The notes under the pieces are model-generated. The model was not told the origin of the DNA and made no database searches. It saw only the letters and a program-made list of their open reading frames with translations. Below are positions 1-5,617 of a DNA stretch of 6,609 bases, in pieces (within the stretch, counting starts at the first letter, position 1; each line of letters begins with the position of its first letter). Made by a program: the position numbers and the translations under genes. Origin of the DNA: JANOGU01 sp964499865 (GTDB lineage: Bacteria > Pseudomonadota > Alphaproteobacteria > Rhodobacterales > Rhodobacteraceae); the NCBI GenBank assembly GCA_964499865.1, contig CAZCPY010000160.1, positions 1 to 6,609 of the forward strand. The letters run 5' to 3'.

Positions 1-1
1 A

Positions 2-61
2 GCCGGGTGCCCCCCCACCCTCTGCCTCCCCCGCGAGGGGGGGGGGAGGGACGCACCCGGC
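2..61 (-). terminator. Long GC hairpin downstream of the SDR gene, possible terminator
   Basis: A perfect 9-base inverted repeat (GCCGGGTGC at 2-10, GCACCCGGC at 53-61) encloses a second 8-base pairing (25-32 with 42-49). Together they could fold into one long interrupted stem-loop. It starts 31 bases past the SDR stop codon and is the likely transcript end of the clpS-methyltransferase-SDR block. The T-tract that would confirm an intrinsic terminator for leftward transcription would lie left of position 1 and cannot be seen. The + strand after 61 has no T-tract. It could instead be a bidirectional terminator or a dispersed palindromic element. Confidence 0.45.
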
Positions 62-91
62 GGTCAGGCGCAGCCCATGGTCAGGCCCGCG

Positions 92-898
92 TCAGAACGC
101 CGCCGCCGTCACCGAATCGCGCAGGGACCGCCCGCCGTCCAGCGTCAGCACCTGCCCGGTCATGAAGGCCGAGGCGTCCGAGGCCAGGAACTGCACGGTT
201 TCGGCCAGTTCGGACGCCGCGGCGATGCGGCCGAGCGGCGTGCCCTCGACGATCGTCGCGCGCCAGTCGGGATGTTCCTTCAGCATGCCCTGCAGGCTTG
301 CGCTCATCACGCTGGCGAAGGACACGGCGTTGACGCGGATGCCCCGGGGCGCCAGCGCCAGCGCCAGCGACCGCGTCATCTGCTCGATCGCCGCCGAAGC
401 GATGGAATAGCCCAGCAGCTCGGGCCGGGTGCGCTGCGCGGCGGTAGAGGACAGGTTGATGACGGCACCGACCGGCCCCGACGTGCCCGCCTTTTCCGCC
501 GCCGCGATCATCCGCCGGGCGGTCATCTGGCTCAGCCGCAGGCTTGCCATCAGGTTGTGCTGCAGCATCGTCTCCACCCCGTCCCTGGCGGGGTCGAGCG
601 GGTCGGACACGGCGAAAAGGCGGCCCGCGTTGACCAGCACGTCCACCCGTTCGAAGGCATCCCAGGTGGCCGACAGAAGGTTGGCGATGGTCAGCTTTTC
701 CCGCAGGTCGCCGGCGAAATAGCGCAACGGGCCATCCGCGCGCGCCGCCTCGCCGCATTCGTTTTCCAGCGTCACCTCGTCGATGTCGGCGCACATCACG
801 TTGGCGCCCTTGTCAAGGAAGTGCCGCGCGATGGCCCGCCCGATGCCGGTGGCGGCGCCGGTGACGATGACGGTCTTGCCCTGGACGGATAGCGACAT
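92..898 (-). CDS. SDR family NAD(P)-binding oxidoreductase with atypical active site
   Basis: A 268-residue classical-length short-chain dehydrogenase/reductase, cytoplasmic, substrate unknown. Seen in the sequence: the Rossmann glycine motif TGAATGIG at residues 13-20; Asp38 near the end of strand beta-2, which by family knowledge favours NAD(H); Asp64 in the adenine-contact position; VNAG at 89-92 (a variant of NNAG); the helix Asn115; and Ser151 and Tyr164 at the usual 13-residue spacing. The Lys expected four residues after Tyr is Ser168 (Y-S-I-A-S), and the usual Pro-Gly after strand beta-6 is Phe194-Ala195. The C-terminus has the normal GQVLTLDGG stretch (248-256). The ATG at 898-896 is chosen because the Rossmann strand starts eight residues later and an AGGAG site lies upstream. 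It is the last gene of a probable operon, 19 bases after the methyltransferase. SDR membership is certain; dehydrogenase activity is doubtful because of the missing Lys. Confidence 0.93.
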   Translation of the reverse strand: MSLSVQGKTVIVTGAATGIGRAIARHFLDKGANVMCADIDEVTLENECGEAARADGPLRYFAGDLREKLTIANLLSATWDAFERVDVLVNAGRLFAVSDPLDPARDGVETMLQHNLMASLRLSQMTARRMIAAAEKAGTSGPVGAVINLSSTAAQRTRPELLGYSIASAAIEQMTRSLALALAPRGIRVNAVSFASVMSASLQGMLKEHPDWRATIVEGTPLGRIAAASELAETVQFLASDASAFMTGQVLTLDGGRSLRDSVTAAAF

Positions 899-907
899 TG
901 GGGGGGA

Positions 908-912
908 CTCCT
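908..912 (-). promoter_or_regulatory. Shine-Dalgarno site for the SDR gene
   Basis: Read leftward, AGGAG at 912-908 lies 9 bases before the ATG at 898. It fixes the SDR start and is the clearest ribosome binding site in this operon. Seven of the nine spacer bases are a C-run (906-900). Confidence 0.6.
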
Positions 913-917
913 GGCGC

Positions 918-1910
918 TCAGCGGCGCGGCAGCGGGCGGGCGGCCCGGGTCAGGCGGTAGGACGGATCGGCGCCGATCTCCTGGACCTCGCGGAACAGGC
1001 CGCGCAGGGGGCGATCATAGGGCAGGCCGCGGTTGGCGACCAGCCAGAGCGTGCCCGAGGGCGCAAGGTTGCGGGCGGCGGCGGCAAAGAAAGCCTCGCC
1101 CAGCCGGGGGTCGGCGGCGCGGCCGCGGTGGAAGGGCGGGTTCATCACCACGAAATCGAGCGGACGGGGGGCGCGCCATGCAGTGGCGTCGGCCCAGTGG
1201 AACGCTGCCCGCGGGTCGGTCACGTTGGCCCGCGCGCAGGCCAGCGCGGCGTGGTCGGCCTCGACGAGATCGAGCGCGGCCACGCCCGCAAGCGACAGCA
1301 CGGCGCGCGACAGGTAGCCCCAGCCCGCGCCGACGTCGGCGCCATGGCCGCGCAGCCTTGCGGGCAGAGCCGCGGCCAGCGCGACCGAGCCGGGGTCCGG
1401 CCCGTCGGCGGAAAAGACGCCGGGCGCAGTCACCCAGCCGTCAGGCAGGGCGCGCGGGCCCCGCGCCCAAGCGGCAAGGGCGTTGCCCGCGGGGAACCAG
1501 GCGATCTTGCCGTGCGCCCGCGGCAGGGCGTCGGACAGCGCCACCCGCGCCTTGAGCGCCCGCAGCATGGCGTCCACCCCGTCGTCGCGCGCCCCGTCCA
1601 CCACCACCGGCCCGCCCGGCAGGACCAGGGCCTCGGCCGCCGCCAGCGCGGCCTCGGCCGCCGCCCGCGCGCGGGGCAGGAAGACCACGGCGGCGGAGAA
1701 GCGGCCCGGCGGCAGGTCGGGGCGGACGCGAAGCCCGCGGGCGGCCAGCGCGTCGTGGTCGGGGCGCTGGCCCTGCACGACCACAAGACGCGCCTGCGGC
1801 AGGGGGTCAAACACAGCACCGGAGACAGGGTTCAGGACCAGGATGTCGCCGCCGGCGGGCAGGACAAGCCCGCCCTCGTCCAGCGCAAGCGTCAGCCGGG
1901 AGGCACCCAT
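918..1910 (-). CDS. Class I SAM-dependent methyltransferase, RsmC/RlmG-like (MTS domain)
   Basis: A 330-residue protein with the two-part design of the rRNA guanine-N2 methyltransferases RsmC and RlmG: a divergent N-terminal half (about 1-155) lacking the SAM motif, and a C-terminal Rossmann methyltransferase domain. Seen in the sequence: SAM-binding motif I as ADVGAGWGYLS (191-201); acidic Glu217 after the next strand (LVEADH), a likely ribose contact; and the catalytic NPPF tetrad at 257-260, followed by HRG and a later LVANRGLPY stretch (290-298) that closely resembles the RsmC/RlmG C-terminus. By family knowledge NPPF or NPPY marks methylation of an exocyclic nitrogen, here probably N2 of a guanine in 16S or 23S rRNA. 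The exact target cannot be told, so no symbol is given. The ATG at 1910-1908 begins 19 bases after clpS ends; no Shine-Dalgarno is evident before it. Second gene of the leftward operon. Confidence 0.88.
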   Translation of the reverse strand: MGASRLTLALDEGGLVLPAGGDILVLNPVSGAVFDPLPQARLVVVQGQRPDHDALAARGLRVRPDLPPGRFSAAVVFLPRARAAAEAALAAAEALVLPGGPVVVDGARDDGVDAMLRALKARVALSDALPRAHGKIAWFPAGNALAAWARGPRALPDGWVTAPGVFSADGPDPGSVALAAALPARLRGHGADVGAGWGYLSRAVLSLAGVAALDLVEADHAALACARANVTDPRAAFHWADATAWRAPRPLDFVVMNPPFHRGRAADPRLGEAFFAAAARNLAPSGTLWLVANRGLPYDRPLRGLFREVQEIGADPSYRLTRAARPLPRR

Positions 1911-1929
1911 GGGCAGGCGCGGCCGCGCC

Positions 1930-2250
1930 CTATTCCTTTTCCATCGTGCACTGCAGCGGATGCTGGTGGCGGCGCGCGAAGTCCATCACCTGCGCGACCT
2001 TGGTTTCCGCCACCTCGAACGAGAACACGCCCACGACCGCCACACCCTTCTTGTGCACGGTCAGCATGATCTCGAAGGCATGGGCATGCGTCAGCCCGAA
2101 GAAGCGTTCCAGCACATGCACGACGAATTCCATCGGCGTGTAATCGTCGTTCAGCAGCAGCACCTTGTACATCGGCGGGCGCTGCGTCTTGGCCTTGGGC
2201 TTGGTCAGCACGCCGGTATCGATGTCGGACTGCCCGGGCGTCCTGGCCAT
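1930..2250 (-). CDS. clpS: ATP-dependent Clp protease adaptor ClpS
   Basis: A 106-residue ClpS, the same length as I recall for the E. coli protein. ClpS binds proteins with destabilising N-terminal residues and hands them to the ClpA unfoldase of ClpAP in the cytoplasm. The N-degron pocket is intact and keeps E. coli numbering: Asn34-Asp35-Asp36, Thr38, Met40, Val65-His66 and Leu99. The ClpA-binding face (VAETKV, 80-85) and the C-terminus CTMEKE are typical. Met40 at the gate suggests the strict canonical specificity (Phe, Leu, Trp, Tyr), not the relaxed type. Residues 1-24 form the usual flexible tail needed for delivery. The ATG at 2250-2248 is chosen for length; the frame stays open far upstream only because GC-rich DNA has few stops. 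No clear Shine-Dalgarno is seen. First gene of the leftward operon; no clpA or clpP is in the window. Confidence 0.97.
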   Translation of the reverse strand: MARTPGQSDIDTGVLTKPKAKTQRPPMYKVLLLNDDYTPMEFVVHVLERFFGLTHAHAFEIMLTVHKKGVAVVGVFSFEVAETKVAQVMDFARRHQHPLQCTMEKE

Positions 2251-2300
2251 GCGGAAGGGCGAAAGCGTCACGGGCGGGGGGCTCCGGCAAGAGGGATTCG

Positions 2301-2349
2301 GTCGGTCGGGCGTGGCCGCGGAATATAGTCGATTTTTCCCTTGCGAAAA
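2301..2349. promoter_or_regulatory. Candidate divergent promoter between clpS and the HAD hydrolase gene
   Basis: The 126-base gap 2251-2376 holds the only distinct AT-rich island of the window (about 2321-2342). Leftward, TATATT (2327-2322) is a good -10 for clpS, with a weak -35 TTTTCG (2349-2344) at 16 bases. Rightward, TATAGT (2324-2329) overlaps it and could be the -10 for the HAD gene, but the base block 17 bases upstream (2301-2306) is a poor -35. The two -10 boxes share bases, so if both are used the transcripts compete. Three tandem TCGG units lie at 2298-2309, and a perfect 10-base palindrome TGCCGCGGCA lies at 2356-2365, just before the HAD start. Confidence 0.4.
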
Positions 2350-2376
2350 GGCCCCTGCCGCGGCACCCCGGCGGTC

Positions 2377-3090
2377 ATGACCGGCCTTTCCACCATCGGC
2401 TTCGATGCCGACGACACGCTCTGGCAGAACGAGGCCTTCTTCCGCCTGACGCAAGGTCGCTTCGCCGCCCTGCTGGCCGACCATGCCGACCAGCGCCACC
2501 TGGCCGAGCGCCTGCTGGCGGCGGAGCGGCGCAACCTCGGCCATTACGGCTATGGCGTGAAGGGATTCGTGCTGTCGATGATCGAGACGGCGATCGAGGT
2601 GACGGACGGCCGCGTGCCTGCCCGGGTGATCGCCGATCTGATGGAAGCGGGGCGCGAGATGCTGGCCCATCCGATCGAGCTGCTTCCTTCGGCCCGCGAG
2701 GCGGTCACGGCGGCGGCCGAACGGCACCGGGTGATCCTGATCACCAAGGGCGACCTGCTGGACCAGGAACGCAAGCTCGCGCAGTCGGGCCTGGGCGACC
2801 TGTTCCACGCGGTCGAGATCGTCTCGGAAAAGACGCCGCGGGCCTACGCGCGCATCTTCGCCCGCCACGGCACGGGGGCCGAGGCCGGGGCGATGGTGGG
2901 CAATTCGCTGAGGTCGGACGTGCTGCCGATGCTGGCGGCCGGAGGATTCGGGCTGCATGTGCCCCATGCGCTGACCTGGGCACTGGAACACGCCGATCCG
3001 CCCGCAGGCGATGCGCGCTTTGCCGCATTGCCCGACCTCGGCGCACTGCCGGGCTGGCTGGCCGCACGCGGCGGCGACCGCAACAGCTAG
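2377..3090 (+). CDS. HAD family hydrolase (COG1011/YjjG-like phosphatase)
   Basis: A 237-residue cytoplasmic haloacid-dehalogenase-superfamily hydrolase, probably a small-molecule phosphatase. All four motifs are visible. Motif I is FDADDTLW (9-16), with nucleophile Asp10 and acid/base Asp12. Motif II is ILITKGD, with Thr123. Motif III is SEKT, with Lys152. Motif IV is VGNSLRSDVLPMLAAG (174-189), with Asp181 for Mg2+; the Asn175 where many relatives have Asp is common in this subgroup. Between motifs I and II (about 17-105) lies a helical cap of the C1 type, which sets substrate choice. The ATG at 2377 is chosen because motif I then begins near residue 9, as is usual; an in-frame TTG at 2341 would add 12 unmotivated residues. 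No clear Shine-Dalgarno. It is divergent from clpS and points toward the carboxypeptidase gene 168 bases downstream. The substrate cannot be told from sequence. Confidence 0.93.
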   Translation: MTGLSTIGFDADDTLWQNEAFFRLTQGRFAALLADHADQRHLAERLLAAERRNLGHYGYGVKGFVLSMIETAIEVTDGRVPARVIADLMEAGREMLAHPIELLPSAREAVTAAAERHRVILITKGDLLDQERKLAQSGLGDLFHAVEIVSEKTPRAYARIFARHGTGAEAGAMVGNSLRSDVLPMLAAGGFGLHVPHALTWALEHADPPAGDARFAALPDLGALPGWLAARGGDRNS

Positions 3091-3143
3091 CGCCGCGTGG
3101 CGCGCCTGCCGCGACATCTGCGCCGGTCCGGCCAAGTGCCGGA
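3090..3143 (+). terminator. Two small GC hairpins after the HAD gene
   Basis: The first stem is GCGCC/GGCGC (3090-3094 with 3099-3103, 4-base loop), beginning at the last base of the HAD stop codon. The second is TCCGGC/GCCGGA (3127-3132 with 3138-3143, 5-base loop). Neither has a T-tract after it, so they are at best weak or factor-assisted terminators, and read-through into the carboxypeptidase gene is possible. Confidence 0.25.
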
Positions 3144-3186
3144 AAGCCACAGTCAACGATTTCGCAAACCCGTTGAATCGCCGCGC

Positions 3187-3216
3187 TTTTCGTGCCGCTT
3201 GCGGCTGTGCTAGCCT
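3187..3216 (+). promoter_or_regulatory. Possible promoter of the carboxypeptidase gene
   Basis: TAGCCT (3211-3216) could be a -10, with TTTCGT (3188-3193) 17 bases upstream as a weak -35. Transcription would start near 3223, about 35 bases before the ATG at 3259. The palindrome GCCGC-TT-GCGGC (3194-3205) falls wholly within the spacer and might be an operator half-site pair or chance in GC-rich DNA. Confidence 0.3.
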
Positions 3217-3258
3217 GCCCGGCGAAGGCAGACCAGGCGACCCCGGCCGGATCAGAGC

Positions 3259-5055
3259 ATGGGGCGTCCTTGGGCGAACAGGCAAGGGGCGGGCGACGTG
3301 GCAGTATTCCGGGGGCTTTCGGCCCGCATTCTTCTCCTTGCAGTGCTGGTGGCTGCGGCGGTCCCGGCGCTTGCCGCACCCTTCGCCGCCTATGTCATGG
3401 ACGGGCGCACCGGCGAGATGCTGTATGCGCGCAATGCCGACGCGCGGCTGCATCCGGCGTCGCTGACCAAGATGATGACGCTCTACATCGCCTTCGAGGC
3501 CATCGAGCGGGGCGAGATCTCGCTCGACACCCGCGTGACCATCTCGGCCAATGCGGCCGGCCAGGCGCCGTCGCGGCTGGGGCTCAAGGCGGGCCAGAAG
3601 ATCGCGCTGCGCTACCTGATCCGCGCCGCGGCCCTGAAGTCGGCCAACGATGCGGCCACCGCCATCGGCGAGGCGATCTCGGGGTCGGAAGACAAGTTCG
3701 CGACCCGCATGAACCGCACCGCCAAGGCGCTGGGGATGACGAACTCGACCTTCAAGAACGCCAACGGCCTGACGGCGCCGGGACATCTGTCCACGGCGCG
3801 CGACATGTCGGTGCTGGGGCGGCGGCTGTTCTACGATTTCCCGCAGTACTACAACATCTTCTCGCGCCGGTCGGCGGATGCGGGGATGGCCGAGGTGGCC
3901 AATACCAACCGCCGGTTCCTGGATGCCTACAAGGGCGCCGACGGGATCAAGACGGGCTACACCGTCGCCGCGGGCTTCAACCTGACCGCCAGCGCCGAAC
4001 GCGGCGGCAAGCGGATCATCGCCACCGTCCTGGGCGGCACCTCGACCGCCAACCGCAATGCCAAGATGGCGGAACTGCTGGACCTGGGCTTTGGCGAGGC
4101 GCCGCGGAACGCGCCCGAAGACCCGCCCGACGCGCCGGTCTACCTGGCCGAGGACGAGACCGACCCCGAGGCCGAGGCGATCGCGGCGGATGCCGCGGCG
4201 TCGGCGGGCAAGACGATCCGGCTGGTCACCACGATGGCGACCTCGCCGCGGCCCAGGGCGCGCCCGGCGGAGCCGGCGGCGACCGTGGTTGCGGCGGCAG
4301 AAGAGGTGCCCTCCGAGGCCGCGGCGGCGGCGGCGGCCGTCGACGGGATGTCGGCGCTGATCGAAAGCGCGGTGGCCGACGCGGCGGCCCCGCTGCCCTT
4401 CGCACTGATCGAGGAAACCGCCGCCGACGCCGTTGCCGAGGCGACGGCGGTGGCCGAGACCCCGGCGGCCGAGGCCGGGGTTGCCGTCGCCGCGGCGCCC
4501 GGGGCGCCGGCCGCGGCAGAAGACATCCCCTTCGAGGTGGTCGACGCCCCGCAGGCGGGCGAGGCGCTGCCCTTCGCGGTTGTCGATGCCGAGGGCAATG
4601 CGCTGTCCGCCCCCGGCGAGGCCCCGCCGCTGCAGGCCGAGGCGTCGATGCTGGCGATGGTCGTCCCCGCGCCCCGCCCGCCCGCAGCCGTTCTGCCTGC
4701 GCCTGCCGCCGTGCCGGAGCCGGAGGCCGAGGTCGCCGTCCTGCGCCCCGCCCCCGCCCCCGACGCCCCGCCGCTGGTCGAGGCCGAACCCGTGGTCGTG
4801 ACCCGGATGTCCACCTCGGGCGGGCGTAACTGGGGCATCTCGCTTGGCGAATTCGCCGCCCGCGGGACGGCCGACCGGCTTCTGATGCGCACGATGCTGG
4901 CCGAAAGCACCACCGTGGGCCTGGGCCTGCGCAAGGTGATCGCGCGCAGCGGCGGCTATGACGCCACGATCGTGGGCCTGAGCGAGGACGAGGCCGACCT
5001 GGCCTGCCGCCGCCTGCGCGCCCGCGCGATGGAATGCACGACGCTGGGGCCGTGA
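3259..5055 (+). CDS. D-alanyl-D-alanine carboxypeptidase (S11 family, PBP5-like) with SPOR-like C-terminus
   Basis: A 598-residue secreted penicillin-binding protein that removes the terminal D-Ala of peptidoglycan pentapeptides in the periplasm. Domains: signal peptide (hydrophobic 23-36, likely cut after Ala37-Leu38-Ala39); S11 transpeptidase-fold domain, about 40-280, with SLTK (Ser68 nucleophile, Lys71), SAN (128-130) and KTG (231-233), all intact; an Ala/Glu/Pro-rich low-complexity linker, about 281-518; and a C-terminal region, about 519-598, resembling a SPOR domain (NWGISLGEF at one end, ADLACRRLRARAMEC at the other). SPOR domains bind glycan strands stripped of stem peptides at division sites. 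The PBP5 domain II and amphipathic membrane anchor are absent, so SPOR probably replaces the anchor. Start: ATG 3259 gives a long n-region without a good Shine-Dalgarno. GTG 3298, preceded by AAGGGG (3284-3289), would give a compact 26-residue signal peptide and 585 residues, and is about as likely. It converges with yqgE, 4 bases apart. Confidence 0.95.
   Translation: MGRPWANRQGAGDVAVFRGLSARILLLAVLVAAAVPALAAPFAAYVMDGRTGEMLYARNADARLHPASLTKMMTLYIAFEAIERGEISLDTRVTISANAAGQAPSRLGLKAGQKIALRYLIRAAALKSANDAATAIGEAISGSEDKFATRMNRTAKALGMTNSTFKNANGLTAPGHLSTARDMSVLGRRLFYDFPQYYNIFSRRSADAGMAEVANTNRRFLDAYKGADGIKTGYTVAAGFNLTASAERGGKRIIATVLGGTSTANRNAKMAELLDLGFGEAPRNAPEDPPDAPVYLAEDETDPEAEAIAADAAASAGKTIRLVTTMATSPRPRARPAEPAATVVAAAEEVPSEAAAAAAAVDGMSALIESAVADAAAPLPFALIEETAADAVAEATAVAETPAAEAGVAVAAAPGAPAAAEDIPFEVVDAPQAGEALPFAVVDAEGNALSAPGEAPPLQAEASMLAMVVPAPRPPAAVLPAPAAVPEPEAEVAVLRPAPAPDAPPLVEAEPVVVTRMSTSGGRNWGISLGEFAARGTADRLLMRTMLAESTTVGLGLRKVIARSGGYDATIVGLSEDEADLACRRLRARAMECTTLGP
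4099..4818 (+). other. Low-complexity Ala/Glu/Pro linker of the carboxypeptidase, with repeated PF motif
   Basis: Codons 281-520 of the carboxypeptidase encode a probably disordered linker dominated by Ala, Glu, Pro, Val and Asp. Three copies of the pattern (L/I)-P-F-(A/E)-(L/V)-(I/V)-(D/E) stand out in it: LPFALIE (4393-4413), IPFEVVD (4525-4545) and LPFAVVD (4567-4587). The rest is periplasmic-linker-like. A long antisense open frame over this stretch follows from its codon make-up and is not treated as a gene. Confidence 0.7.
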
Positions 5056-5059
5056 GGCT

Positions 5060-5617
5060 TCAGGCGCGGCCCGCCTGCGCCGACAGGGTCAGCGGGTCGA
5101 TGCCGAGGGTCAGCAGGGCCGCGGCCCATTTGCCGCGATTGTCGGTGCGGAAGATCAGGTCGGCCGCGGCGCCGACGGTCAGCCAGTCGTTGCGCGCGAT
5201 CTCGGCTTCCACCTGCCCGGGCCCCCAGCCGGCGTAGCCGAGCGCGAGGAAGGCATCCGCGGGCCCTTCGCCGGCCCCGAGCGCGGTCAGGATGTCCTGC
5301 GTCGCGGTCATCGCGAAACCTTCGCCCACCGCCATCGTGCCGCCGCCTTCGGCGCGGTAGTCGGGCGAATGCAGCACGAAACCGCGCCCGCGTTCGACGG
5401 GGCCGCCGAAATGCACGCGGATGTCGCGGCCATGGTCGGTGCGGGGGATGCGCAGCTGGTCCAGCAGCTGGGCAAAGCGGATATCGGGCGCCGGCTTGTT
5501 GACGATCAGCCCCATCGCGCCTTCGTCCGAATGGGCGCAGACCAGCACCACGCTGCGGGCAAAGCGCGGGTCGCCCATGCCGGGCATGGCAATCAGAAGC
5601 TGTCCGCCAAGTTCCAT
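5060..5617 (-). CDS. yqgE: YqgE/AlgH family protein
   Basis: A 185-residue member of the YqgE/AlgH (DUF179) family, close to the usual length of about 187. Family hallmarks are clear from end to end: LLIAMPGMGDPRF at the N-terminus, SVVLVCAHSDEGAMGLIVNKP (22-42), FGGPVERGRGFVLHS (70-84), a TQDIL stretch (106-110), LALGYAGWGPGQVE (124-137) and NDWLTV (143-148). No enzyme activity is established for the family; AlgH was linked to alginate regulation in Pseudomonas, but a general role is unproven. It has no signal peptide and is probably cytoplasmic. The ATG at 5617-5615 is chosen because the family N-terminus starts there; an in-frame TTG at 5653 would add 12 residues rich in Pro and Arg. No Shine-Dalgarno is visible, and a 5-base GC stem sits directly before the ATG. 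It is divergent from the DsbD-domain gene and ends 4 bases from the carboxypeptidase stop. Confidence 0.95.
   Translation of the reverse strand: MELGGQLLIAMPGMGDPRFARSVVLVCAHSDEGAMGLIVNKPAPDIRFAQLLDQLRIPRTDHGRDIRVHFGGPVERGRGFVLHSPDYRAEGGGTMAVGEGFAMTATQDILTALGAGEGPADAFLALGYAGWGPGQVEAEIARNDWLTVGAAADLIFRTDNRGKWAAALLTLGIDPLTLSAQAGRA

Noticed and set aside
77..892. A rightward frame antisense to the SDR.
   Set aside because: Arg/His/Gly-rich shadow of a well-supported SDR.
783..2069. A 428-codon rightward frame across the methyltransferase.
   Set aside because: It is composed of Arg/Gly/Gln/Ala with no family resemblance and lies antisense to a clear NPPF methyltransferase.
3196..3211. Possible sigma-54-like promoter around GTGCCGCTTGC.
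   Set aside because: The GG and GC elements are not at the spacing of a -24/-12 promoter.
2251..3786. A leftward open frame continues more than 500 codons upstream of clpS.
   Set aside because: It is antisense to the HAD and carboxypeptidase genes, has the Arg/Gln/Gly/His-rich make-up of GC-driven shadow frames, and ClpS itself ends at the normal length with the ATG at 2250.
3192..4829. A long rightward frame overlapping the carboxypeptidase.
   Set aside because: It is Gly/Arg-rich and lacks any motif, while the overlapping frame carries SxxK, SxN and KTG, so this one is a shadow.
4140..4934. A 264-codon leftward frame antisense to the carboxypeptidase linker.
   Set aside because: It is the Ser/Ala/Gly/Thr-rich mirror of the Ala/Glu/Pro linker, with no recognisable domain or start signal.
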